In this document: in pieces, positions 8,897-16,719 of the stretch
How positions within the stretch are numbered: position 1 is the first letter of the stretch
Layout of the letters: the number at the start of each line of letters is the position of its first letter
Origin: Pseudoxanthomonas sangjuensis
Lineage (GTDB): Bacteria > Pseudomonadota > Gammaproteobacteria > Xanthomonadales > Xanthomonadaceae
Length of the DNA: 64,000 nt
Assembly: GCF_010211755.1 (NCBI RefSeq)
Contig: NZ_PDWR01000007.1
Coordinates: 62,001-126,000, forward strand
Reading direction: 5' to 3'
Notes under the pieces: model-generated
What the model saw: only the letters and a program-made list of their open reading frames with translations
What the model was told of the DNA's origin: nothing
Databases searched by the model: none
Position numbers and translations under genes: made by a program

Positions 8897-10008
8897 TGAA
8901 ATATGCCGAGCGCCTGCCGCGCGTATAAATCGGGTGAAAGGCGGACGGGGGTGGCGTCTTCGTTCAGCATCGTCGCGATCGCGTCCGCGAAGGCCGCGCG
9001 CCCGCACCAGCGCGAGGTGATCCGGCAGGCGGCATCGAGCCCGATGTCGTCGGCGAAATCGCGGCATTTCGGGTGGTATTCCACCATCGTGAACGGCACC
9101 CCGCACAGATAGGAAACGATGGCGCCGTGCAGGCGCGCGCTGATGAATGCGTCGCAGTCGGCGATGCCGCCGACGGTCGCCAGCGGATCGCGGCCGTCGT
9201 AGCGCTGCAGCACCGCGTCGACGCCGCGTTCGCGCAGGCGCGCATGCAGCCGCGTCGCGATGGCCTCGTCGCCGTGTTCGGGATGGCTGTTCAGGCAGAA
9301 CACGCGCACGCGCAACGGCGCCGCTGCGCCGGCCAGGGCATCGACGCAGGCATCGAGCCATGCATCGCAGGCGGGCGCGGGATGATCGTCGCGGACGGCA
9401 TAGCGGCACGGCGCGATTCCCACCGTGCGCGGCCCCGCCTTCCCGTCGCGCCCGTTGCGCGGGAACAGCAGCGGCAGCAATCCGGCGAGGTCGCGCCCGT
9501 CGTGCGCGACCTCGCCCAGCCCCCTTGCCTGCGCCAGCTCGAACGAGCGCCGGTCGCGCACCGCGATGTAGGAAAACGCACGGGCGTTGCGCGCGGCGGC
9601 GGCCTGCGCGGCGGCATCGGGGAAGGGCCCGATCGACACGCCGAGCGCCGCCAGCCGCAGGCGCCCGCGGCGTTGCGCGGACCGCATCAGCGGCGTGCGG
9701 AACGAGCGGCGCGCGTTGATCACCGAACCGCCGCCGAGCACCAGCACGTCGCTGCCCCGCAGGCCGCGCGCGAAACCGAGCAGGCGCGCGGTGCGGCCGG
9801 CGATGCCGGTGCCGCCGTACCAGTCGCGGGGCAAGGCGCGCGGCCAGGTGCCGGGCGCGTCCAGGCCGGCGAGCGGCGGGCCGATCAGCCGCGGCGCGGC
9901 GTTCCAGAAACGCCTTGCCGCGGCCGCGCACAGCACGCCGAACAGGTCGTCGCCGAAATTGCGCATGCCGTAATAGCCGGTGAAGGCCACGCGCGGCTCA
10001 TCGCGCAT
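8830..10008 (-). CDS. Polysaccharide pyruvyl transferase family protein
   Basis: 392-aa member of the PF04230 family (CsaB/WcaK/GumL-like), which transfers pyruvate from phosphoenolpyruvate to a sugar as a ketal. Recognisable features are the N-terminal GYYGMRNFGDDLF, the segment VLVLGGGSVIN, the AVRDRRSFELA loop, and the C-terminal ISARLHGAIVSYLCGVP with its histidine. It would decorate a sugar of the repeat unit. It overlaps the flippase gene by 11 bases upstream and the GT2 gene by up to 67 bases downstream. The family is certain; the acceptor sugar is unknown. Confidence 0.88.
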   Translation of the reverse strand: MRDEPRVAFTGYYGMRNFGDDLFGVLCAAAARRFWNAAPRLIGPPLAGLDAPGTWPRALPRDWYGGTGIAGRTARLLGFARGLRGSDVLVLGGGSVINARRSFRTPLMRSAQRRGRLRLAALGVSIGPFPDAAAQAAAARNARAFSYIAVRDRRSFELAQARGLGEVAHDGRDLAGLLPLLFPRNGRDGKAGPRTVGIAPCRYAVRDDHPAPACDAWLDACVDALAGAAAPLRVRVFCLNSHPEHGDEAIATRLHARLRERGVDAVLQRYDGRDPLATVGGIADCDAFISARLHGAIVSYLCGVPFTMVEYHPKCRDFADDIGLDAACRITSRWCGRAAFADAIATMLNEDATPVRLSPDLYARQALGIFQCAPWSISLPPTIAPMPRATAP

Positions 10009-11308
10009 CGCCGCCGCTCCCTGCCTCGCGGGTCAGGCGCCGCGCGCCGCGCCACATCGCCAGCAGCAACAAGGCTTCGGCGGCCGCCGTCGCCCACGCC
10101 GCGCCCAGTGCCTGGTGGCGCGGCACCAGCCACAGGTTCAGCAGGACCGCGGCCAGGGTCGCCGCCAGCATCGCGTTCACGCGGTAGCGCATGTGGTCGC
10201 GCGTCAGCAGCGCCGACCCCACCGCCGTGGAAAGGAATCGCAGCGGCACGCAGATGGACATGACCTGCAACAGCGTCGCGACCTCGCCGTAGGCGGCGCC
10301 GAACACGCGCGGCACCAGCCACGGCGCGACGAGCGCCAGCGTGGCGCCGGTGGCGATGCCGGCGGCGAGCATCGCCGCGTTGCCCGTCCGGTACGCGCCC
10401 CGGAATCGTTCCGGGTCGTGCACGGCCCAGCGGTGCAGCCGCGACAGCAGGTACTTCTGGTAGACGGTCGCCGGGAACAGGTAGATGGCGGTCATCACCG
10501 CGAGCGCGATGCCGTACCGGCCGGCGTGCGCGTTGCCGCCGAGGTATTTCAGCAGCACCGTGCCGACCTGGAAGAACACCGGATAGAGCGCCGCCGACAG
10601 GCCGTAGGCCCAGGCCTGCGACCACAGTTCGCGCACGCCCGGCGATGGCGGCGGCGGTTCCATGCGCCGCGGGCCGTGTCCCTTCAGCCGCCTGCGTCCC
10701 GCCTGCATCGCCGACAGCTGCGGAATCGCCACGGCGGCGACGAGGATGGCCAGCAGGCCGTGGCCCAACGCGACCTGCGCGGCGGATGCCGCGGCCGCCG
10801 TCCATGCCAGCAGCGCGATCGCGAGGCGACCGCCCGGCAGCAGCAACTGCCACAGGGCCAGCGCGCCGGGGCGTTCCTCCAGGCGCAGCTTGCTGCCGAC
10901 GAAATCGCCCGCGAACAGCCCCGGCCCCATCGGCGCCAGCCACAGCAACGTCGTGCGCGTGCCCGCATCCCCCGCCGCGCCCAGCAACGCCCAGCCGACG
11001 ACGAGCGCCAGCGCCAGCAGCGTGGTCAGCAGCGAGAAGCGCAACGCCGGGCGCATCCAGCGGTCGGCATCCCAGCCTTCGCTGCCGTAGGCCTTCAGCC
11101 GGAACTGCGAAAGGCCGAATCCGGCCAGCGGCGCGATCATCGTCACCGTCGCCAGCGAGGAGGCGAACAGGCCGTAGTCGTCGGGCCCCAGCCGCCGCGC
11201 GAGCAGCGTTTGCGCCAGGAACACCATGCCGGCCGCGGCCAGCGTCGCCACCCACAGCAGCGAGATCGCGGCGACCGCCGGACGCCAGCCTTGCGGGATC
11301 GCGTTCAC
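9998..11308 (-). CDS. Wzx-like polysaccharide flippase (MOP superfamily)
   Basis: 436-aa membrane protein with about 12 predicted transmembrane segments. The opening AGMVFLAQTLLARRLGPDDYGLFA is cut here to its key part LLARRLGPDDYGLF, the hallmark of oligosaccharide flippases. It moves undecaprenyl-linked repeat units across the inner membrane. The GTG start (11308-11306) overlaps the TGA of the upstream GT4 gene as GTGA, and the end overlaps the pyruvyltransferase start by 11 bases. Together with the EpsG-type polymerase it defines a Wzx/Wzy-dependent pathway. Confidence 0.88.
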   Translation of the reverse strand: MNAIPQGWRPAVAAISLLWVATLAAAGMVFLAQTLLARRLGPDDYGLFASSLATVTMIAPLAGFGLSQFRLKAYGSEGWDADRWMRPALRFSLLTTLLALALVVGWALLGAAGDAGTRTTLLWLAPMGPGLFAGDFVGSKLRLEERPGALALWQLLLPGGRLAIALLAWTAAAASAAQVALGHGLLAILVAAVAIPQLSAMQAGRRRLKGHGPRRMEPPPPSPGVRELWSQAWAYGLSAALYPVFFQVGTVLLKYLGGNAHAGRYGIALAVMTAIYLFPATVYQKYLLSRLHRWAVHDPERFRGAYRTGNAAMLAAGIATGATLALVAPWLVPRVFGAAYGEVATLLQVMSICVPLRFLSTAVGSALLTRDHMRYRVNAMLAATLAAVLLNLWLVPRHQALGAAWATAAAEALLLLAMWRGARRLTREAGSGGDAR

Positions 11309-12483
11309 GGCGACCGCACCTGTCCGTTCGCCGCCGCCGCGCCGGGCAGCGGGGCCGGCAGCAGTTCGTCGTAGACCTCGAGCGTGCGGCCGATCACCAG
11401 CCGCTCGTCGAAATCGCGCACCGCGCGCCTCCGCGCGGCGGCGCCGAGGCGCTGCAGCAGGTCGCGGTCCGCGTCGAGCTGCACCAGCAATCGCGCCAGC
11501 CCCGGCGCGTCGCGCGGCCGGACCCACAGGCCCTCGACGCCGTGCGCGGTCACCACCTCGCGGCAGCCGGGGCGGTCGGTGGTGATCAGGCCGAGGCCGC
11601 TGGCCGCGCCCTCCAGCAGGCAGCGCGGCACGCCTTCGCGGTAATAGCTGGGCAGCACCATCACGTCGACGGAATTCAGCAGCGCCGGCATGTCCTCGAC
11701 ATGGCCGAGCCACCGCAGCCGGCCTTCGCGCTGCCACGCCTCGACTTCGTCCCGGCCGATCGAACCCGGGTTGCCCGCGTCGGGCATGCCGGCGAGCAGG
11801 AATTCGATGTCGCGCGCCTGCGTGCGCAGCAGCCGCGCCGCTTCGGCGAACTCGCCCACGCCTTTTTCGCGGACCAGGCGCGAAGCCAGCAGCACGCGCA
11901 ACGGCCGCGAGCGGGCGCGGGCCGGCTGCGGCCGGAACCGGCGCACGTCGACGCCGGAGCCCAGGATCAGCCGGATGCTGCGCTCCGGCACCAGGCGCGC
12001 TTCGGTCAGCGTCCGCGCATCGTCCGGGTTCTGCAGGATCACGCGCGAGCGCCTTCCGCCCAGCGCGATGCGCATCAGGGCGCGGACCAGCGGGCGCAGC
12101 GCGCGCGCCTTCGGACGATCGCTGGCGAACACGAAACCCATGCCGGCGATCGCGTTCACCACCGCCGGCACGCGCGCCAGGCCCGCGGCGATGCCGCCGT
12201 AGATGGCGCACTTGACGGTGAAGTTGTGCAGCAGGTCCGGGCGCTCCGACCACAGCAGCCGCACCAGATGCCCGAGCGTCCACAGCTCGCGCAGGGGATT
12301 CAGGCTCGCACGCCGCATCGGCAGCGTGCGCCAGCGGATGCCGTGGCTGCGGAAGCGCCCGCCGAATTCCCCCGGCGGCGACAGCATCACCACCTCGACG
12401 CCGCATTCCTGCAGGCGCAACGCCGTCGCGAGGCGGAAGTTGTAGAGGTACCAGTCGGTGTTGGCGAAGAAGACGATCCGCAT
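11305..12483 (-). CDS. Family 4 glycosyltransferase
   Basis: 392-aa GT-B enzyme. The N-terminal domain begins MRIVFFANTDWYLYNFRL, a form seen in WbpH/WcaL-like transferases. The C-terminal domain has VLLASRLVREKGVGEFAEA and the retaining-GT motif around SYYREGVPRCLLEGAASGLG, whose E-x7-E acids bind the nucleotide sugar. The ATG at 12483 starts exactly at the Rossmann strand; 16 additional upstream codons in frame are not needed. It is the first gene after a 243-bp gap and may head a second transcript of the cluster. Sugar specificity cannot be read. Confidence 0.9.
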   Translation of the reverse strand: MRIVFFANTDWYLYNFRLATALRLQECGVEVVMLSPPGEFGGRFRSHGIRWRTLPMRRASLNPLRELWTLGHLVRLLWSERPDLLHNFTVKCAIYGGIAAGLARVPAVVNAIAGMGFVFASDRPKARALRPLVRALMRIALGGRRSRVILQNPDDARTLTEARLVPERSIRLILGSGVDVRRFRPQPARARSRPLRVLLASRLVREKGVGEFAEAARLLRTQARDIEFLLAGMPDAGNPGSIGRDEVEAWQREGRLRWLGHVEDMPALLNSVDVMVLPSYYREGVPRCLLEGAASGLGLITTDRPGCREVVTAHGVEGLWVRPRDAPGLARLLVQLDADRDLLQRLGAAARRRAVRDFDERLVIGRTLEVYDELLPAPLPGAAAANGQVRSP

Positions 12484-12695
12484 CTGCCGATGCCGCCACG
12501 CATCGCGAGCGAGAGGTGGCGGACAAGTCATCCGAATTCGGGAAATCGGAGTGTATCGGCGCGGCTTCGCCGAACCCTTGACGTCGCAATCACCTTCCTC
12601 TTCGCGGCATGAATGGCATGCGGGCCGGTGCGCGGACGCCGATTCGCGTCCGCACCGGAAGACCGCGTGAAGGCCCGTTCAGCCCGGCCGCGGCC

Positions 12696-12720
12696 CGGCG
12701 CGGCGGCAAGCGCCGCGCCG
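12696..12720 (-). terminator. GC-rich hairpin downstream of the first beta-helix gene
   Basis: A perfect 10-bp stem, CGGCGCGGCG and its complement, surrounds a 5-base loop at 12696-12720. It lies 6 bases beyond the stop codon at 12727-12729 of the minus-strand beta-helix gene. There is no U tract, so it is a terminator-like or 3'-stabilising hairpin rather than a classical intrinsic terminator. It supports separating the wzc-side genes from the glycosyltransferase-side genes. Confidence 0.45.
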
Positions 12721-12726
12721 CCATCG

Positions 12727-13938
12727 TCATTTCGCGTAGTAGTTGGTCGTCACGCGGATGTCGACGCAGTCGTCCGTGGCCTGGATGTGGGCGCCGTTGC
12801 CGTGGTTGCCGCCGACGAGGCCGGTCATCGCCACCAGCGGGTTGATGGCCGTATTCACGCCGTGCAGGCGGGTGTGGTTGTTGCGGAAGACGTTGCCGCT
12901 GACCTGGTAGGAGGTCGTCGCCGAGCGCAGCATCACGCCCTGCAGGTAGTTGTGCTCGAAGCGGTTGAGCGCGACGTAGCCCTTGTAGGGCGAGATGGCC
13001 AGGATGCCGTAGCCGCCGTTGTAAACGACGGTGCAGTGCCTGATCGTCACGCCGCTGACGCGCTTGTAGACCTGGATGCCGTTGCCCTGGTTGTTGCGGA
13101 CCAGGCAATTCTCGATGTGGACGGTCGAGGTCGTTCCCGAGTCGTTCGCATCGGGCTCGATGTCGATGCCGCAACCGGGCGCGACGCCGTTGCTGTAGCT
13201 GAATTCCGAGTCGTAGACCTTGACGCCGCTGGAGCGGCCGATCGACAGCCCCTGGCGGCGGTTGTTGGTGGAAACGACGTTGGCGACGACGACGTCCTGC
13301 GAAGCGATGGTCGGCGCGCCGGCCACCATCGCGCCGCCGATGGAAAGGCCGTCGCCCCAGCACTTGGACAGGTGGATGTCGCGGATCGTCACGCGCGAAG
13401 ATCCGCGCACCATGATCGCGTGGCCCCATTCGCCGGTCGTGCCCAGGTGGGTGTCGCGGTCGCCGACGATCTGGCCGCCGGAAATCTCCACGTCGCTGAC
13501 CTTGTAGACCATCACCACGTAGGCGCGGTCGGCGTCGTTGCGCTTGGCCACCAGCTTGGCGCCGTCCGCCAGCTGCAGGTGCATCTTGCTGCGCAGGCGC
13601 AGGTTGCGGGTCGGGTCGATCACGTAGGTGCCGGCGGGAATGTAGATGGTGCCGCCATCGGACGGCAGCGCATCGATCGAGCTCTGGATGGCGGTGGTGT
13701 CGTCGTGGATGCCGTCGCCGTGGGCGCCGCGATCGCGCACGTTCAGGATCGCGCTGCCACGGGCCCGCTTCGGCGGGATGTAGGTCGAATCCAGGGTGCT
13801 GCCGGCGGCGGCGAACGCGCGCTGGAGGCCGGTGGCGGTCAGGACGCCGGTGGCGGCGAGGAGCAGGGAGTTGCGAAGGAAATTGCGGCGCGACAGCTTC
13901 GTGTCGCGCGCGTCGTGGGTGCGCGTTGCGTGGTTCAC
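12727..13938 (-). CDS. Tat-exported right-handed beta-helix protein (Pectate_lyase_3-like)
   Basis: 403-aa protein with a Tat-type signal (SRRNFLRN at 16-23, then a hydrophobic core ending near AFAAAG). The signal leads into a Pectate_lyase_3 domain marked by [15 protein letters not shown] and [14 protein letters not shown], then a ladder of parallel beta-helix repeats. Such folds cleave or epimerise acidic polysaccharides, or bind them. The GTG start at 13938 has an AGGGGA about 8 bases upstream; the frame stays open beyond it without such a site. A close paralogue lies immediately upstream (14193-15296). A periplasmic lyase, epimerase or length-control role for the exopolysaccharide is inference; no catalytic residues can be assigned safely. 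Confidence 0.85.
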   Translation of the reverse strand: MNHATRTHDARDTKLSRRNFLRNSLLLAATGVLTATGLQRAFAAAGSTLDSTYIPPKRARGSAILNVRDRGAHGDGIHDDTTAIQSSIDALPSDGGTIYIPAGTYVIDPTRNLRLRSKMHLQLADGAKLVAKRNDADRAYVVMVYKVSDVEISGGQIVGDRDTHLGTTGEWGHAIMVRGSSRVTIRDIHLSKCWGDGLSIGGAMVAGAPTIASQDVVVANVVSTNNRRQGLSIGRSSGVKVYDSEFSYSNGVAPGCGIDIEPDANDSGTTSTVHIENCLVRNNQGNGIQVYKRVSGVTIRHCTVVYNGGYGILAISPYKGYVALNRFEHNYLQGVMLRSATTSYQVSGNVFRNNHTRLHGVNTAINPLVAMTGLVGGNHGNGAHIQATDDCVDIRVTTNYYAK

Positions 13939-14192
13939 CGGATATCCCCTGGAGCTGCAGGATCGATTGCGGAATTGCCGTGCGTGCGTTGCACGCGTTC
14001 CAGTCGCGCTTCTTCCGAAACATCTGCGACTGCGGGACGCAAAGATAGATGCAGTCGCATCGACTCGCCAGAGCTTCGGCGCGTATCTGTGCACGCGCGC
14101 AACTATTTCTTCCTGAACCATTCAGACGATTGCGCATTCAAGTTGATGAATGTGCGAACGACTACAAACGTGAATGACGAAGGGAGAAAAAT
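13939..14192. promoter_or_regulatory. AT-richer spacer between the two beta-helix genes, likely promoter region
   Basis: 254 bases without a gene separate the tandem paralogues. The stretch 14110-14195 is markedly richer in A and T than anything around it, which fits a promoter or 5' leader for the downstream beta-helix gene (minus strand). I could not fix a convincing -35/-10 pair. No hairpin terminator for the upstream paralogue was seen. Confidence 0.35.
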
Positions 14193-15296
14193 TCAATCGA
14201 CGACGCGGTTGTCGTCGGCGATGCGGACTTGCCGCGCCCGCCCCGATACCGCGATCTGCCGGCGCCACGCGCGCGCCGCGCCGACGCGGCCGTTGCCGGC
14301 GAACTCGTTCAGGCTGACGGTGATCCCGCGCGCGCCCGGGCGCAGGGCGATACCGCCGAGGGCGTTGCGGCGGATCGCATTGCCGACGATCCGGCAATCC
14401 TCGGCGCCGATGGCGAGCACGCCGTGGCCGCGATTGGCTTCGATGACGCAATCGCGCACCGTGACCGCGAAGCTGCGCCGGTACAGCTGGATGCCGGCGC
14501 CGCGGTTGCCGCGTATCGCGCAGCGGGCGATGACGATGTCGCGGGCGACGTCGCCGGGGTCGGGTTCGACGTCGATGCCGCAACCGGGCAGCGTGCCGCC
14601 GGTGTCGGCGAATTCGCAATCGCTGACGCGCACGTGGCGCGAACGGCCGATGGTCAATCCCTGCCGGCGGTTGCCGATGCTGCGCACCCGCGTCACGACG
14701 ATGTCGCGGCTCGGCGTCGGCCTGCCGTCGGCAGCCTTGCTGCCGCCGATGCTGAGGCCATCGCCCCAGCACCGCGCGACGTGCAGGTCGCGGACGGTGA
14801 CGGCGGTGGCGCCGCGGATCATCAGGCCGTGGCCCCACTCGCCGGTGGTGCCCAAATGACCGTCGCGCTCGCCGACGATCTGGCCGCCGGAGATCTCCAC
14901 GTCGTGCACGTCGCGGGCCTCGAGCACGTAGGCGCGCGCGGCCGCATTCGGTCTGGCGAGCAGGCGCGCGCCCGGGTCCATCCGCAGGTGCATGCGACTG
15001 CGCAGGCGCACGCCGCGCACCGGGTCGAGCAGGTAGTCGCCAGCGGGCACCCGCACGGTGCCGCCGGCCGGCGGCAGCGCGGCGATCGCAGCCCGGAACG
15101 CGTCGGTGTCGTCGTGGCGACCGTCGCCACGGGCGCCACAGGCGCGCACGTCGACGCGGGTCGCGCCGCGCGCGCGCGCTTTCGCCACCGCCGCGCCTTG
15201 CGCGCGCGACGGCCGCGGCAGCAGCAATGCGCAAGCCAGGCACTGCAGCAGCGCCCGGCGCCCCGCGTCCGGGTCAGTTCGGCGGCGGATGCCCAT
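14193..15296 (-). CDS. Right-handed beta-helix protein, paralogue of the neighbouring gene
   Basis: 367-aa exported beta-helix protein with an N-terminal signal containing GRRALLQCLACALLL, probably a Tat signal. The Pectate_lyase_3 signature is GARGDGRHDDTDAF followed by GGTVRVPAGDYLLD. It shares long near-identical blocks with the protein at 12727-13938, notably [21 protein letters not shown] and [11 protein letters not shown]. The two are therefore tandem duplicates that have diverged elsewhere. The ATG at 15296 gives a sensible signal peptide and a 23-base overlap with the asparagine-synthase-like gene. Enzymatic activity is not proven; a polysaccharide lyase, epimerase or anchor protein are the alternatives. 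Confidence 0.83.
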   Translation of the reverse strand: MGIRRRTDPDAGRRALLQCLACALLLPRPSRAQGAAVAKARARGATRVDVRACGARGDGRHDDTDAFRAAIAALPPAGGTVRVPAGDYLLDPVRGVRLRSRMHLRMDPGARLLARPNAAARAYVLEARDVHDVEISGGQIVGERDGHLGTTGEWGHGLMIRGATAVTVRDLHVARCWGDGLSIGGSKAADGRPTPSRDIVVTRVRSIGNRRQGLTIGRSRHVRVSDCEFADTGGTLPGCGIDVEPDPGDVARDIVIARCAIRGNRGAGIQLYRRSFAVTVRDCVIEANRGHGVLAIGAEDCRIVGNAIRRNALGGIALRPGARGITVSLNEFAGNGRVGAARAWRRQIAVSGRARQVRIADDNRVVD

Positions 15297-16716
15297 GGCG
15301 CGCTGTCCCGGCCGTCGCCGGCGTGCCGCGATGGGATGCCGCGTCCAGCCACGGCAGCGCGATCGCCAGCAGGTAGAACTTCGACGCATGGAACTTGTTG
15401 TCCAGGCGCTTGCGGTTGCGGTCCAGCCAGGCGCCCGCGCCGGGCAACAGGTCGCGCATGCGGTCGGCGCAGTCGCGCACGCGGTCGAACCGTTGCCGCG
15501 CCAGGCCGCGCAGGTCGAAGCGGAACGAGCCCTTGCTCCGCGTGTAGGGCAAGCCCTGGAAGCGCGTGGCGATGTGCTGGCGGATCAGCAGCTTGTTCAA
15601 CTGCGTGACGGGATCCACCTTCTCGTAACGCGGCACCTCGTGGTGGATCCACTCGCGCAGGGCGATGTCGCAGAAAGGATAGGCGGCCCGCAGCGACAGC
15701 GCGTCGGCGACGTACAGGCCCTTGGCGAAGGCGCCGGCGGAGCCGGCGATCGACGTGGACATGTCGCGCCATTCGCTGGCGCTGGTCGCCGAACCGATCT
15801 CCCGCTCGAACAGGGCGAGCCGCTGCCGCGACAGATGCGCGATCCTGCGTCCGAACAGCGCATCGACCTCCTCGTCCGCGAAGCGCGAACCGGGAAAGGC
15901 CCGCTCGACCGGGCTCATCATGAGCGTGCTGAGCAGGTAGCACAGGCGGAAGCTGCGCGCGACCGGCGGCAGGTCCATCAACCGCGCCGGCAGCCGCATG
16001 TCGCGCGCCAGCCTTCTCAGCAGGTGCTGGTGGCGGCTCATCGGCGTGCCGAAGTAGCTGTCGGCACCCAGCCCGTCGATGAAACCGTCGCCGCCGCAGG
16101 CGGCGATTTCCGTGCCCAGGTCGATGCACGACAGCAGGGCGAAGTCCGCGGTCAGCAGCGGCATGCGCGCGACGACGGCGAGGTACCGGTCGTAGGCGCG
16201 GCCGGGATCGCAGGCCAGCGCATGGTGGCGCAGGCCCAGCGTGCGCGCGACATGCGCCGCCGAGTCGACCTCGTTCTCCTCCGGTCCGCCCAGGTAGGTG
16301 ATGCAGGTGGTGTCCGGGCGCGCATCGGCAATGGCGATCGCCAGCGTGGTCGAGTCCTTGCCGCCGCTCTGCAGCAGCCACGGCGCGCGCATCCCGCGGC
16401 AGCTGCCGGCCACGGCGTCGCACAGCAGGCGGTGGTATTCGCCGACCCAGTCCTGCTCGCTGCTGGCTTCCTCCGGCACTTCGCCGGCGTTGCGGAACTT
16501 GAAGCGGAACCGCGGCGCCTCGTGCATGTCGTCGTGCGGCGAGAAACCGAAAGTGACCAGGCGCACGCCCTCGAAGATCGAGAACGGCGGATACACGAAC
16601 GCGTTGCGCAGCAGGTCGGCGATCGAGACCGGATCCAGCGGCGGCCGCTCGCCGCCGGACAGCGCCGAGAAATCCGGCGTGCCGTAGTACGGCGACATGG
16701 TGATCTGCAGGCGCAC
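15274..16716 (-). CDS. Asparagine-synthase-like protein lacking the glutaminase domain
   Basis: 480-aa protein with the PP-loop AMP-forming domain of class B asparagine synthases: SGGKDST at 117-123, then CITYLGGPEENEVD and GGDGFIDGLGAD. The N-terminal nucleophile glutaminase is missing: there is no Cys after the initiator Met. Only the short linker-like segment around PPFSIFEGVRLVTFGF resembles the end of that domain. It probably adenylates a carboxylate, perhaps to amidate a uronic acid or another substituent of the exopolysaccharide; that is inference from position. The GTG start at 16716 lies 3 bases after the wzc stop; an ATG six codons on (16698) is also possible. The C-terminus overlaps the next gene by 23 bases. 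Confidence 0.8.
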   Translation of the reverse strand: MRLQITMSPYYGTPDFSALSGGERPPLDPVSIADLLRNAFVYPPFSIFEGVRLVTFGFSPHDDMHEAPRFRFKFRNAGEVPEEASSEQDWVGEYHRLLCDAVAGSCRGMRAPWLLQSGGKDSTTLAIAIADARPDTTCITYLGGPEENEVDSAAHVARTLGLRHHALACDPGRAYDRYLAVVARMPLLTADFALLSCIDLGTEIAACGGDGFIDGLGADSYFGTPMSRHQHLLRRLARDMRLPARLMDLPPVARSFRLCYLLSTLMMSPVERAFPGSRFADEEVDALFGRRIAHLSRQRLALFEREIGSATSASEWRDMSTSIAGSAGAFAKGLYVADALSLRAAYPFCDIALREWIHHEVPRYEKVDPVTQLNKLLIRQHIATRFQGLPYTRSKGSFRFDLRGLARQRFDRVRDCADRMRDLLPGAGAWLDRNRKRLDNKFHASKFYLLAIALPWLDAASHRGTPATAGTARHGHPPPN

Positions 16717-16719
16717 GCG

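Noticed and set aside
15274-16716. Complete asparagine synthetase (asnB)
   Set aside because: The N-terminal Cys-nucleophile glutaminase domain is absent, so only the synthase-like half can be claimed.
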